Under the pieces are notes generated by a model, which saw only the letters and a program-made list of their open reading frames with translations, was not told the DNA's origin and did not search any database. DNA of 64,000 nucleotides, from contig NZ_RBWS01000018.1 of the NCBI RefSeq assembly GCF_003627955.1, positions 1 through 64,000 of the forward strand. Reading direction: 5' to 3'. Positions 1 to 10,000 of the stretch are shown piece by piece. The DNA comes from Sphingobacterium puteale (GTDB taxonomy: Bacteria; Bacteroidota; Bacteroidia; Sphingobacteriales; Sphingobacteriaceae). The position numbers were made by a program, and so were the translations under genes. The stretch's first letter is position 1. Every line of letters starts with the position of its first letter.

Positions 1-1012
1 GTGACTGCTGTAGGTCTATACATTGTGGAAGCCGGTTCCCTTCATGGAAAGCATCAAAGCTCAGGTGCTCGATAAAGTTGATGCCGTCAATCTGGATACT
101 GTTCACTTTGGCGCCGAACTCAACCCCTTTACTTTCTTTGCCACGGACGATCGGGCGGATATAATCTTTGTCGACACTAACGATCAGCCCCTTCACTTCC
201 CGCCCGGCAAAACGTTCCCGTTGCTGATGGAGTACTTTTTTGATGATGGACAGCCGTCTGTGAAAGCGGGCAGGAAGATTGGCTGTACCAAGGGACATGA
301 TATCCCCGCACTGACCGATGAGCTTGCCAACCAGGTGGAGCAGGCTGCGTTTCAGCACGCGCGTCTCCGATTTCCCACGCTTGCGCTTTTTACTATAGAT
401 ACGGTAACGCAGGCGCTGCTTGTCAAATTTGTTGCGCGGCATCCGCAGACCCGACAGCTTTGCCATGCTCCGCAATTGCCCCTGCAGCCATTCCGCGCAT
501 TCCCATAACAGTTTGATATCCGTGGGAAAGCGAACATCACTCTCATAACAGGTCGCATCGCTCATCAGTACATGGCTGTCCTTAAACCAGGCCTTCCAGT
601 AACCGGCAAGCACCCGCTGAAGGGTGCCGATATCAAGTTTTCTGGCAAGTTCGCAGCGGATCTCGCTGACGATCTTAAAATTATCGAGCGGCTTTAACGG
701 ATTGATCCGAACACCGCAGAAAAGCTGATAATGGAGGTTGGAATTAAGCTGGGCGACCAGGTCACGGTCGGAAAGCCCCGTATAGGATTTCAGCACCATC
801 AGCGCCACTTTACCCGCCCCGCTAAAATAGGACCGGCGGCCAACTCGGTTTTCCCGTTGCCCCAGGCTCGCTGCCAGCTCGGAAAATGGAATACTCCGAT
901 AAAGCCGCCCTAGTTCACTCAGGTGAAAACTTGATTCGTACTGTTTGAAAATATCGTATTCGCTGAAGGCTAAAGTTGGCTGAAGTTCGCTAAGTTTTTG
1001 TATCTTTCGCAT
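1..1012 (-). CDS. DDE transposase with DUF772-type N-terminal domain (partial)
   Basis: An open frame of 337 codons starts at ATG 1012 and runs off the left edge without a stop. Residues around 65-110 (SYTGLSDRDLVAQLNSNL, then QLFCGVR) match the DUF772 helical domain of IS5/IS1182 transposases. The downstream MSDATCYESDVRFPTD segment carries the likely first catalytic Asp of the DDE triad, and a second Asp-containing strand (IVSVDKDYIRP) follows. The part carrying the final catalytic Glu would be outside the window. The + strand open frames here are antisense shadows. The family assignment is from motif memory; the exact IS is not identified. Confidence 0.8.
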   Translation of the reverse strand, partial: MRKIQKLSELQPTLAFSEYDIFKQYESSFHLSELGRLYRSIPFSELAASLGQRENRVGRRSYFSGAGKVALMVLKSYTGLSDRDLVAQLNSNLHYQLFCGVRINPLKPLDNFKIVSEIRCELARKLDIGTLQRVLAGYWKAWFKDSHVLMSDATCYESDVRFPTDIKLLWECAEWLQGQLRSMAKLSGLRMPRNKFDKQRLRYRIYSKKRKRGKSETRVLKRSLLHLVGKLIGQCGDIMSLGTANLPARFHRRLSIIKKVLHQQRERFAGREVKGLIVSVDKDYIRPIVRGKESKGVEFGAKVNSIQIDGINFIEHLSFDAFHEGNRLPQCIDLQQS

Positions 1013-1082
1013 ATCTTTTTGATGACCGTTACCCCGATTTTGGCCGCTAACCTTATTATTCGGGGGAATACACGAAGATAAT
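1..1082 (-). mobile_element. Insertion sequence, IS5/IS1182-like, truncated by window edge
   Basis: The left end of the window is one transposase gene and its upstream flank. The coding part is visibly richer in G+C than the AT-rich genes to its right, which suggests recent acquisition. I could not identify a terminal inverted repeat or target duplication, so the right boundary (placed just before the hairpin at 1083) is a guess. The other end lies outside the window. Confidence 0.55.
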
Positions 1083-1121
1083 AAAACCCCAACTATTTAT
1101 TTATCAAATAGTTGGGGTTTT
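1083..1121 (-). terminator. Perfect 16-bp inverted repeat, intrinsic terminator
   Basis: AAAACCCCAACTATTT pairs perfectly with AAATAGTTGGGGTTTT across a 7-nt loop, and A/T runs on both sides make it bidirectional. It separates the transposase from the thioesterase gene. Confidence 0.7.
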
Positions 1122-1223
1122 TCTGAATATCCCTAAGTTAAGCATACGGCAATGGTGCCCGATAATTTGTGCGCGTAAATTTGCGGGTAGCGATTTATAA
1201 AAAATATGCTTCAATACAATAGG

Positions 1224-1256
1224 AACAGGCGAGATGGTTAATCATCTCTTCCTGTT
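1224..1256 (-). terminator. Hairpin overlapping the thioesterase stop codon
   Basis: AACAGG/CCTGTT and GAGATG/CATCTC pair around a 6-nt loop, with a small internal mismatch. The stop codon lies in the loop. There is no strong T-run on the minus side, so it may only protect the 3' end. Confidence 0.4.
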
Positions 1257-1642
1257 TTCTCGATTCCCATGTAAGCATAGGTAATGCTATCTTTTCCATG
1301 TGGGACGGGGGTTCCATCCTCATCTAAATTGACAAATACCAGTTTGTCGATAGATAGGATTGTTTTCTTCGAGATTTTATTTCGGACTTCACAACGCATT
1401 GTCAATGATGTTCTTCCAAAATTAGTTGCCTCTATGCCTAACTCTAAAATATCTCCCTGTTTGGCAGAATTTACAAAATTGATTTCAGATATAAATTTGG
1501 TAACGACCTTTGGATTGCCCAATTGTACAATCGCATAAATGACAGCTTCTTCATCTATCCAACGCAAAAGTGTTCCGCCGAATAATGTACCGTTCGGATT
1601 AAGATCTTCGGGTTTGACCCATTTTCTTGTGTAAAAATTCAT
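1238..1642 (-). CDS. Acyl-CoA thioesterase, hotdog fold (YciA-like)
   Basis: The 134-residue cytoplasmic protein has the single-hotdog acyl-CoA hydrolase pattern. The N-terminal NPNGTLFGGTLLRWIDE segment is the substrate-binding helix region with the conserved Asp, and later segments follow the family (TKFISEINFVNSAKQGD, GRTSLTMRCEV). It should hydrolyse acyl-CoA thioesters to free acid and CoA; chain-length preference cannot be read from the sequence. It stands alone between terminators, downstream of lpdA on the same strand. A second, longer relative is at 43841-44383. Confidence 0.8.
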   Translation of the reverse strand: MNFYTRKWVKPEDLNPNGTLFGGTLLRWIDEEAVIYAIVQLGNPKVVTKFISEINFVNSAKQGDILELGIEATNFGRTSLTMRCEVRNKISKKTILSIDKLVFVNLDEDGTPVPHGKDSITYAYMGIEKTGRDD

Positions 1643-1708
1643 TTTATATAGGTAGTTATGACAAAGGGGAAAAGTTTCCTTTTCCCCTTTGGTTTATACT
1701 ATTAACGC

Positions 1709-3115
1709 TTATGCGTGTATTGCTCTATTGGCTGTTGCGGCTAATGCGGCTTCTTTAAGAGCTTCGGTATAGGTTGGGTGAGCATGACAGATACGTGCGA
1801 TATCTTCCGCAGAAGCGCGGTATTCCATGGCTACTGTAGCTTCACCGATCATGTCTGCTGCACGTGGACCGATCATATGTACGCCTAATACTTCGTCTGT
1901 TGTTGCATCAGCCAATACTTTTACAAAACCATCTGTATCACCTGAGGCTTTTGCACGGCCAGAAGCTTTGAAGGAGAAAGATCCAGCTTTATATTTCACG
2001 CCGGCTTCTTTCAATTGTTCTTCCGTTTTTCCAACTGAAGCCACTTCAGGCCAGGTGTAAACAACTCCGGGAATTAAATTGTAATCGATGTGTGGTTTTT
2101 GTCCCGCAATATATTCCGCAACATATACACCCTCATCTTCGGCTTTGTGTGCCAACATCGCTCCAGTGATCACATCACCAATAGCAAATACGCCTTGTAC
2201 AGCGGTCTCCAAGTGAGCATTTACCGGGATTTTCTTTCCTCTTTCTTCGACAGTGATGCCAATATTTTCTAAGCCTAAACCTTCAGAGTATGCCGTACGG
2301 CCAACAGCTACGATACAATAATCACCTTCTAGGGTTACTTCTTGTCCTTTTGGATCTTCAGCTGTTACTTTTACGGTTTTTCCTTTTGCTGTTGCACCTG
2401 TGACTTTGTGACCCAAGTAGAATTCCATGCCCAATGATTTTTTCAAAACACGTTGCAATTCTTTACCTAAGCCACCATCCATTGTACCAATGATGGATTT
2501 CGCAAATTCAACGACAGAAACTTTTGAACCTAAACGGGCATAAACTGAACCTAATTCTAAACCAATGACACCACCACCGATGACGATAAGATGTTTAGGG
2601 ACCTCTTTTAGGTTAAGCGCTTCCGTAGAAGTAATAATTCTTTTTTTGTCAACCGGCAAAAAGGGTAGAGAAGTGGGTTTTGAGCCTGTGGCAATAATTA
2701 CATTTTTTGCTGTAACTTGTTCCGTAGAACCATCTGCTTTTGTTATTTTAATGGTGTTTTTGTCGACAAATGAACCCACACCTTGGAAACTGTCAATTTT
2801 ATTTTTCTTGAATAAGAAAGTGATACCGGCGGTATTTTGAGCAATGACATCGTCTTTACGAGCAATCATCTTTGCCATATCCACCTTTAGGTCTTTTAAA
2901 CTGATGCCAAATGCGTCAAAATTATGGGCAGCATTGTGGTAATGCTCCGATGAATCTAAAAGCGCTTTTGAAGGAATACATCCAACGTTAAGACAAGTAC
3001 CACCAAATGTGCTATATTTTTCAATAACAGCTGTTTTTAATCCTAATTGGGCACAACGGATAGCTCCTACATATCCGCCCGGACCACTTCCGATTACAAT
3101 TACGTCGTATTGCAT
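1709..3115 (-). CDS. lpdA: Dihydrolipoyl dehydrogenase (E3)
   Basis: The 468-residue flavoprotein regenerates lipoamide for 2-oxoacid dehydrogenase complexes and the glycine cleavage system. Visible are the N-terminal FAD dinucleotide fold (GSGPGGY, residues 9-15), the redox pair in GGTCLNVGC (Cys41, Cys46), the NAD-binding GGGVIGLE, the second FAD motif GDV near residue 310, and the C-terminal dimer-interface HAHPT with the catalytic His. Length is normal for the family. No other subunit of an E3-dependent complex is nearby, so it is probably a shared E3 from its own promoter. Confidence 0.96.
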   Translation of the reverse strand: MQYDVIVIGSGPGGYVGAIRCAQLGLKTAVIEKYSTFGGTCLNVGCIPSKALLDSSEHYHNAAHNFDAFGISLKDLKVDMAKMIARKDDVIAQNTAGITFLFKKNKIDSFQGVGSFVDKNTIKITKADGSTEQVTAKNVIIATGSKPTSLPFLPVDKKRIITSTEALNLKEVPKHLIVIGGGVIGLELGSVYARLGSKVSVVEFAKSIIGTMDGGLGKELQRVLKKSLGMEFYLGHKVTGATAKGKTVKVTAEDPKGQEVTLEGDYCIVAVGRTAYSEGLGLENIGITVEERGKKIPVNAHLETAVQGVFAIGDVITGAMLAHKAEDEGVYVAEYIAGQKPHIDYNLIPGVVYTWPEVASVGKTEEQLKEAGVKYKAGSFSFKASGRAKASGDTDGFVKVLADATTDEVLGVHMIGPRAADMIGEATVAMEYRASAEDIARICHAHPTYTEALKEAALAATANRAIHA

Positions 3116-3470
3116 TGATTACGTTTTAATTTTTAGTAGTACAAATTTAATGATTATTAATGGGATAGGAAATCAAAACTTACGATTTGTAGGCGAATAG
3201 ACTTACTTTACATTTTTTTGATAAATGGATAGGCATGTACAACCCAAAAAAATAATCTTATTTTCGATAAATCTTTATGTGATAAAGTTATTTTGGAAAT
3301 AAGTTGCTAATTAACAGGAGCAGGCATCGGCATGATGCGGGGTTGTAGATGATGGGCAACTGAGTCAGCGAAAGGGATCAAGGGGCAGCAACTTGTGATC
3401 ATTTTAACGAAAAGTAACACCTCAACAAAAAAAGGATACCTATATCTAGATACCCTTTTTTGTTTGTATA
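3116..3470. other. 355-bp intergenic region with lpdA promoter candidate
   Basis: On the minus strand a TAAATTTG -7 element lies at 3142-3149, with a TTTG at 3174-3177 as a possible -33 element; the 24-bp spacing is slightly long. The azurin terminator lies at 3427-3461. No coding potential was seen in the rest. Confidence 0.4.
3427..3461 (-). terminator. Terminator of the azurin-like gene
   Basis: An AAAAAAAGG...CCTTTTTT stem with imperfect inner pairs lies 10 nt after the stop of the copper protein gene. Confidence 0.6.
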
Positions 3471-4004
3471 TTATTCTGCAACGATTTTTCCTTGCATTAC
3501 TCCGTAGTGACCGGGGAAACTACAGATGAAAGGATAGACTCCTTTTTCAAGTGTAAATGTAATTTTATCTGTTTCACCCGGACCTAATAATTTCGTGTGG
3601 GAAACGATGGAAGATAATGCTGATTTTGGAATATACTCATCAGCTGCGGCTGCTGCCGCCTCAGCTCCGAAAGTCGGAAGATCTACACCCGGTTTAAGGA
3701 TGACAACATTATGTCCCATAGATTCTTTTGGCATGGTACCTGCATTTTTGAAAGATAATTCTACGGGTTCGCCAGCTTTCACACGGAATAAATCCTTGTC
3801 AAATTTCATCTGATCATTACCTTCTAAAGATAAGCTGTTGGAAATAGCTACGTTTTCAATTCCAGGTACTGTTTCTGTTGCTTGGTTTTCTGTTGAAGTT
3901 GTCGATTCTGTACTAGCTGATTTGCCAGACTTCTCACTGTTTCCGCCACAAGATGCAATTGACAAGGCAACTGCAACTGCTGGTATCATAAAAAGTTTTT
4001 TCAT
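3471..4004 (-). CDS. Azurin-like blue copper lipoprotein
   Basis: The 177-residue protein has a lipoprotein signal ending at SIASC (Cys19), a Ser/Thr-rich linker to about residue 48, and a cupredoxin domain. The type-1 copper ligands are in azurin spacing: His98 (GHNVV), then Cys161, His166 and Met170 in CSFPGHYGVM, matching the Cys112/His117/Met121 pattern of azurin. It is probably a membrane-anchored periplasmic electron carrier. No oxidase or reductase partner is adjacent. It is monocistronic, with its own terminator downstream and the signalling operon upstream. Confidence 0.92.
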   Translation of the reverse strand: MKKLFMIPAVAVALSIASCGGNSEKSGKSASTESTTSTENQATETVPGIENVAISNSLSLEGNDQMKFDKDLFRVKAGEPVELSFKNAGTMPKESMGHNVVILKPGVDLPTFGAEAAAAAADEYIPKSALSSIVSHTKLLGPGETDKITFTLEKGVYPFICSFPGHYGVMQGKIVAE

Positions 4005-4059
4005 TATTATGTTTTGTTAATTCTTTAAAATTAATGATTTCATCGGTAAATCGAAACAA

Positions 4060-5661
4060 TCATTTCAATTTTGACAATAAAGCTTCAATTGTTTTGTATA
4101 ATTTGATGGGATCAAATGGTTTTCCAACCACTTCATTGGCTCCTGCATCCAAGGCTTCTTGCTGTTCTGCTTTTAAAACTGAAGCAGAAATGGAGATAAT
4201 GGGCATATTCGCTATAGCTGGATTCATATGGCGACGTATTTCTTTGATCGCTTCAAAACCACTCATCAGTGGCATATGTGCGTCCATAAATACCAGGTCT
4301 ATTTTTTTTCTGTTTATTTCCTCAAGGGCAAGCTGTCCATTTGTCGCCAAGGTGATCTCGCAATCCCAGCTTTTGAGGATATTTGCTAACATAAAGCTAT
4401 TTAATTCATTGTCTTCGGCAATCAGGATCATCGGAGAGTTAAATTTTGGTAACTCGGTATAAAGCACTTGTGTTTCTTTTTCTTTAGGTTTATCTTCTAT
4501 TTTATCAAAGGTGCATTCAAAAGAAAATGTGCTTCCTTTGCCATATTCACTTGATGCGAAAACCTTTCCGTTGAGAAGGGCGGCAATACGTTTTACAATT
4601 GCTAAGCCCAAGCCCGTTCCACCAAATTTTTTTGTGATGCTGTCTTCTCCTTGTTCAAATGCGATGAATATTTTTTCCAATGCATCTTCTGCGATGCCGA
4701 TCCCCGTGTCGATGACCTGAAACTGTAAACCAATTTGCTGATTACTCTCCGTTAGAAGCTGGATTTTTAAAATGACCGAGCCTGCGGAGGTAAATTTGAA
4801 GCTATTTGAGATGAAGTTCGTTAGAATCTGTTTTAAGCGAAGCGGATCCGTTAAAAAATAACTGTTTATCCGGTCGTCCACCTCGATATTAAAATTCAAA
4901 CCTTTATAGTTTGCCTTATCGATAAACAGATTATTCAAATCATCGGTAATATCATGCACCGAGGTGGATTCCATATTCAGCTTCATCATGCCCGAATCGA
5001 CTTTGGAGAGGTCCAAAATGTCATTGATGATCGTAAGTAAGTTTTGAGAGGCCGAATCGAGTTTATAGATCCAGTTTTCCTGTTCAACGGTAAGCTGTGA
5101 ATTTTTTAGCATTTGGGTGATTCCCATAATGCCGTTGATAGGTGTCCGAATCTCGTGACTCATATTGGCTAAGAACGTTTCTTTTGACTTTCTGGCGAGT
5201 TCAGCTTCTTCTTTTGCTTTAAGAATAGCTTGTTTAGACTCCTCCAATGCAATGTTTTTTTCTTTAATTTCCTGTTGTATCAACAGCTGCTGAACAAAAG
5301 ATTTGACTTTTGCAATGGTAGCTTCTGGATTGAGAGGTTTATATAGATAGTCTACAGCGCCACTGTTAAGTCCTTGAATAAGATACTTGTCCTCCTTGGA
5401 AATCGCAGTTACCATGATCGGGATGATGTGATTCGTCTTTGGGTTTTTCTTCAGGAAGGTGACGAATTCAAATCCATTGATTTCGGGCATCTGTACATCA
5501 ACCAGAGCGAGATCAATTTCTTCTTTCCAACAGATTTTTAACGCTTCATTGGGATCTGTACTACTAATTATATTTACATATTCGATATCCTCCAACAATG
5601 CTGTGAGACTGATAATATTCTCAATTTTATCATCGACGATCAATATATTAATCTTCTTCAT
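4060..5661 (-). CDS. Hybrid protein: receiver - histidine kinase - receiver
   Basis: The soluble signalling protein has about 533 residues from MKKINIL. Domain order: receiver at about 1-120 (VDDK acidic patch, phospho-acceptor Asp in LALVDVQMP, Lys in YKPLNP), coiled coil about 125-165, HisKA with FLANMSHEIRTP, HATPase with N box, DTGIGIAED and GGTGLGLAI, and a terminal receiver (IAEDNE, DAHMP, GKPFDP). I chose ATG 5661 because the family starts at the beta-1 strand of the receiver; an upstream in-frame ATG at 5682 adds seven unlikely residues. It is the last gene of the operon with cheB, cheR and the large kinase. There is no membrane segment, so input should come through the first receiver. 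Confidence 0.9.
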   Translation of the reverse strand: MKKINILIVDDKIENIISLTALLEDIEYVNIISSTDPNEALKICWKEEIDLALVDVQMPEINGFEFVTFLKKNPKTNHIIPIMVTAISKEDKYLIQGLNSGAVDYLYKPLNPEATIAKVKSFVQQLLIQQEIKEKNIALEESKQAILKAKEEAELARKSKETFLANMSHEIRTPINGIMGITQMLKNSQLTVEQENWIYKLDSASQNLLTIINDILDLSKVDSGMMKLNMESTSVHDITDDLNNLFIDKANYKGLNFNIEVDDRINSYFLTDPLRLKQILTNFISNSFKFTSAGSVILKIQLLTESNQQIGLQFQVIDTGIGIAEDALEKIFIAFEQGEDSITKKFGGTGLGLAIVKRIAALLNGKVFASSEYGKGSTFSFECTFDKIEDKPKEKETQVLYTELPKFNSPMILIAEDNELNSFMLANILKSWDCEITLATNGQLALEEINRKKIDLVFMDAHMPLMSGFEAIKEIRRHMNPAIANMPIISISASVLKAEQQEALDAGANEVVGKPFDPIKLYKTIEALLSKLK

Positions 5662-5684
5662 TATATCAAATCTAAAATACAACT

Positions 5685-6245
5685 TTAGGTTAATTGCATT
5701 ATGTAATCTTTTATTTCGGCTATACTCAAAATCTGATCTTGCGCATTAAGGTCTATTGCAGCCTGAGGCATTATCGGAACTTCTGCCTCAAGTGGGTTCT
5801 GTACATAGGTTTTTCCGCCGTACTTTTTTATCATTAACAATCCTTGTGCGCCATCGTGGTTGGCCCCGGAAAACAAAATTGCAATACAATTTTGTTTATA
5901 GATTTCGGCAGCCGACTCAAAGGTCACATCGATAGATGGTCTTGAATATTGAACCGGTTCTGAGATATCCAACGAAAAGCTATAATCTGGCTCAATAAGT
6001 AAATGATAGCCTGCGGGAGCAAAATAGATTGTTCCGTCCGCGATACTCTCTTTATCGTCAGCCGTTTTTACTTTTTGTAATAGGGCTTTCGAAAGGGTAT
6101 CTTCTATACTTGATGCGTATTTGGGATTGCGGTGAACAACGACGATGATCGGTATCTGAACCGGACGTTCCAATGCCTTTAGGATGTTTAAAATAACACT
6201 GAACCCGCCAGCGGAACCCGCTAATAAAAGAATTTTACGTTCCAT
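5685..6245 (-). CDS. cheB: CheB-type protein-glutamate methylesterase, stand-alone catalytic domain
   Basis: The 186-residue protein is the CheB esterase domain without the usual N-terminal receiver. The catalytic triad is visible: Ser11 in GSAGG, His38 in VVVHRN and Asp131 in GANHDGAQG. It should remove methyl groups from glutamates or deamidate glutamines. It lies 6 nt downstream of cheR in the same operon. With no receiver it cannot be switched on by phosphorylation the way E. coli CheB is. No chemoreceptor substrate is encoded nearby. Confidence 0.9.
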   Translation of the reverse strand: MERKILLLAGSAGGFSVILNILKALERPVQIPIIVVVHRNPKYASSIEDTLSKALLQKVKTADDKESIADGTIYFAPAGYHLLIEPDYSFSLDISEPVQYSRPSIDVTFESAAEIYKQNCIAILFSGANHDGAQGLLMIKKYGGKTYVQNPLEAEVPIMPQAAIDLNAQDQILSIAEIKDYIMQLT

Positions 6246-6251
6246 CTTGAC

Positions 6252-7061
6252 CTAACCGATTTTTTGATAAATGTTGTGTTTGTTATTTACAACCTTGAAT
6301 TTTGCTGCATTTTTATAGTTAATTAATGATTCTTTTGAACCTAGACATAAGAAACCAAGGTGACAAAGTGAATTATAAAATAAATCCAATACCATTTCCT
6401 GGAGGTTTGTGTCAAAATAAATCAATACATTACGGCATGTGATCAATTGAAATTCATTAAATTCCCGATCGGAAACCAAGCTATGCTGTGAAAAAAGCAC
6501 ATTTTTTTTTAGACTATTATTTATCGTGGCCGCATTATACATTGCTGTATAATATTCGGATAAAGAGCTTTTGGGATCAGTTTTAATAAAGTTTTCAGAA
6601 TATTCCTTCACTTTTGCCAATGAATAAATGCCTCGTTTGGCTTTCTCCAATACTTTGGTATTAATGTCAGTTCCATAGATAAAAGAACGTTGATAAAGCT
6701 CTGCTTCTTTTAGTAAAATGGCCAAAGAGTAAACTTCTTCACCCGTGGAACAACCGGCACTCCACAGCTTAATATGAGGGTAGGTGGCCAGATAGGGAAA
6801 TACTTCGTTTTTTAATGCTTTGTAAAATTCCGGATCTCTGAACATTTCAGTCACATTGACTGTAATTTCCTGTAAAAAATGAGTGCTAAATCCTGGCTGG
6901 TTAATCAGTTTGGATTTTAATTCGACCAAGTCCAGTTTGTTTAGCTCCATAATTCTGGTGACACGCCGCTTGAGGGATGCTCTCGTATATCCGGACACGT
7001 CATAGCCGTGAAGATTTTTGACAACATCAATAATTTCCTCCAACTCTTCAAAAGTGATCAT
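6252..7061 (-). CDS. cheR: CheR-type protein-glutamate methyltransferase
   Basis: The protein has about 269 residues. An N-terminal helical domain (FEELEEIIDVVKNLHGYDVS) precedes an SAM-dependent fold. Diagnostic segments are ITVNVTEMFRDPEFY, the SAM-binding LWSAGCSTGEEVYSLAI, and ITCRNVLIYF. The start at 7061 is the canonical family start and leaves 17 nt after the upstream kinase. An earlier ATG at 7091 would overlap the kinase by 13 nt. It should methylate glutamates with SAM as donor, opposite to the adjacent CheB. The target is unknown because no MCP is present. Confidence 0.9.
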   Translation of the reverse strand: MITFEELEEIIDVVKNLHGYDVSGYTRASLKRRVTRIMELNKLDLVELKSKLINQPGFSTHFLQEITVNVTEMFRDPEFYKALKNEVFPYLATYPHIKLWSAGCSTGEEVYSLAILLKEAELYQRSFIYGTDINTKVLEKAKRGIYSLAKVKEYSENFIKTDPKSSLSEYYTAMYNAATINNSLKKNVLFSQHSLVSDREFNEFQLITCRNVLIYFDTNLQEMVLDLFYNSLCHLGFLCLGSKESLINYKNAAKFKVVNNKHNIYQKIG

Positions 7062-7078
7062 TACTGCTACTTTAGTAG

Positions 7079-10000
7079 TTAACTCAACCATACACGCATT
7101 AAGGATATCAATTTATCCACATCAACGGGTTTACTAATATAATCGTTTGCTCCTACAGCAATTGTCTTTTCCCGGTCACCTTTCATTGCCTTTGCTGTCA
7201 CGGCGATAATAGGGAGATTTGAAAATTTCTTGTTTGACCTTATTTTTTCGATCGCTTCGTATCCGTCCATAACCGGCATCATTATGTCCATTAAAACAAG
7301 ATCAATATGCTCGTTGCGTGCTAGAATATCCAATGCCTCCTGACCATTATTTGCAATCTCGATTTTCATGTCATAGCTTTCGAAAGCCGTACTTAGTGCA
7401 AAGATATTGCGCATATCATCGTCTGCCAGCAAGATGGTCTTAGCCGCCAGATTATTCTCCACGAGCACCGACGCGCTATTGTTAAATGTGAGGTATTCCG
7501 TTTTGCTGCTCCGGATTTTATTTAAGAATAAATTGACTTCATCGATCAGTCTATTATTGGATTTGGCTGATTTTAACACCATGGCCTGACTATGCTGCAA
7601 AATCTCGGAGGTTTGTTCAGGACTTAGCTCCATCGCTGTGTTGATAATAATCGGTAAATCTTTAAACTGGCTGTTTGATTTGATCTCATTGAGCAGTTCA
7701 ATACCAGATTTATCCGGTAAATTTAGATCCATAATGATGCAGTCAAATACTTTTTCCTGGTCCAGCAGATCGAGCGCCTGTTGCGCATTGAAGGCCTGAA
7801 ATATCTGAATATTTTGTTCTTCGAGCGATTGCTTGATAAAATCACTTTGAATTTCCTGATCTTCTACCAATAGAATTTTCTTAATAGGATGGCTTGTTGA
7901 CGCTTTAATTTTTTGAAAAGTCTCCGCGAGTGAGTTTTCAGAAACCGGTTTGGACATAAATCCGATAGCGCCCGCAGATATCGGTTCATCATGCAGGAAA
8001 GTTCCCGCTGACATCATGTGTACGGGGATATTCTTCGTTGAATCTGTTTTTTTGAGATTACGTAGCACTTCCCAACCGTCCATTTTTGGCAGCATGATGT
8101 CTAGTATGATGGCAGCAGGGATTAAGTTCTGCGCTTTATGAAGGCCATCTTGTCCGTCATAGCTGATATAGGGGTCATAACCATTTTGGATCGCATAATC
8201 TTTTAGTATATCTGCAAAAATAAAGTCGTCTTCGATGATCAGTAATTTATTGTTTCTATTACTATTTTCAGTATGACGATTTTTTTCGAGGGGTATATTT
8301 TCTAATTGCGGATAGGATGGTACGTTATTTTGTTCAATAACCGGTAGTTCTGGGATATTTTCAATTGCAGCTTCTTTCTCCAGTGGTACGCTGAAAATAA
8401 AGGTACTGCCTTCACCAACTTTGCTGTTTAGGGTAATTTTTCCCTTCAATAGATTTGCAATCTCACGACATATGGACAGGCCTAGCCCCGTGCCGCCATA
8501 TTTGCGGCTTGTGGATCCATCTTCCTGTTTAAATGCATCAAAGATGAGCTCTTGTTTTTCCGGAGCGATGCCGATACCGTTATCCTTAACCGTAAAATAG
8601 ATGTTCTCATTTTCTATATTGATCTTGAGCGATACTGTGCCATTTTCACCCGTAAATTTAAACGCATTCGACAGCAAATTTTTTAGAACCTGTTGTATGC
8701 GATGTTCATCACCAATAAATTCTTGGGGAGCATTGCTATCAATTTCAACGTTAAATTTGATCATCTTGGATTCTGCGGTATCGTGGAAGAAATCATTTAT
8801 GTAATTGACAAGATCGCTTGTATTGATACGTTCCTTTTGGACTTCAACTTTTCCGGATTCTATTTTTGCCAAATCCAATAACTCGTTGATCAAGTGGAGT
8901 AAATCCGTACCTGCACTGTGGATCACTGAAGCATATTTTATCTGGTCGTCATTCAGATTTTTCTTTTTGTTGTCCTGCAGCAATTTGGCAAGTATAAGAA
9001 TACTATTCAGTGGAGTCCGTAGTTCATGACTCATATTCGCCATGAATTCGGATTTGTACTTACTTGATAATTCGACTTCTTCAATTTTTTGTGCAATGGC
9101 CTGTCTTGCTTTTTCCAGATCTTCATTTTGAGTGAAGAGTAATTTCGCCTTCTCATCGAGCTCATTGTTTGTTTGGATGAGTTCCTCCTGTTGTACACGG
9201 AGCTCTTCTTCGGAAGCTTCCAGCAAATGAGTCTTATGGACTAATTCCTCGTTTGTGGTTCTTAATTCTTCCTGTTGAGCTTCAAGTTCTTCCGTTTGCT
9301 GCTGAAGTTCTTCATAGAGATCGGCAAGTTTGCCATGGGTCTGCGCAACTTTGAGGATGATCGCGATGTTGCCTTTTACTTTATCAAGGAAATTGAATCG
9401 TAACCGTTCTTCTTTTTCCGGCACGATCGGGCAACAGATTTCCATTAAACCAACGCAGTGATTTTCATAGGTGAATGGAATAATGTAGATTTCTGTTTCT
9501 ATTCTTTTGGATAAAGAAGTTTCTAAAACGAGATGATTATGGTCGATATCCTTGATTTTAACTACATTATGTTTGTTTGTTACTTCCCCCAAAATACCGT
9601 CATCTTCTTTAAAACTTTTTTTAATCTGCTGTGTCGCGGCGATTCCTATTTTATGACATAACTGATATTCCCGGTAATTATCATCAAAAATATAGACTGT
9701 ACCTCCCAGCGCTTTCGTTGTACTGGTAATCGCATTTAGGCTGATCTCAGCTATTTTTTTATCGTTGTAATCGCCCCTTAGCTGCTCATCTATATGGTTG
9801 ATGGCATTCAAAATCCAGTTATCATTATTGGTTTGATCCTGTAAATGCTGAAGACGACTATTAGATTCTCTTTGACCTTTGACAGTGGCTCTCAATACTT
9901 TTGAAATACCGGAAAATTTTGCTAGAATATAGAAAAAACCACTTAAGCCGATCGCAATGAAAAAATAGGTAATGTTCTGCGCCAATTGGAGACTGTTTCT

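Noticed and set aside
23..913. Open frames on the + strand (23-508, 731-913)
   Set aside because: They are antisense to the continuous transposase frame on the minus strand, which has recognisable domain motifs.
1083..1121. Terminal inverted repeat of the insertion sequence
   Set aside because: Both arms lie together with A/T runs on the outside, as expected of an intrinsic terminator, and no second copy is visible at the other side of the transposase.
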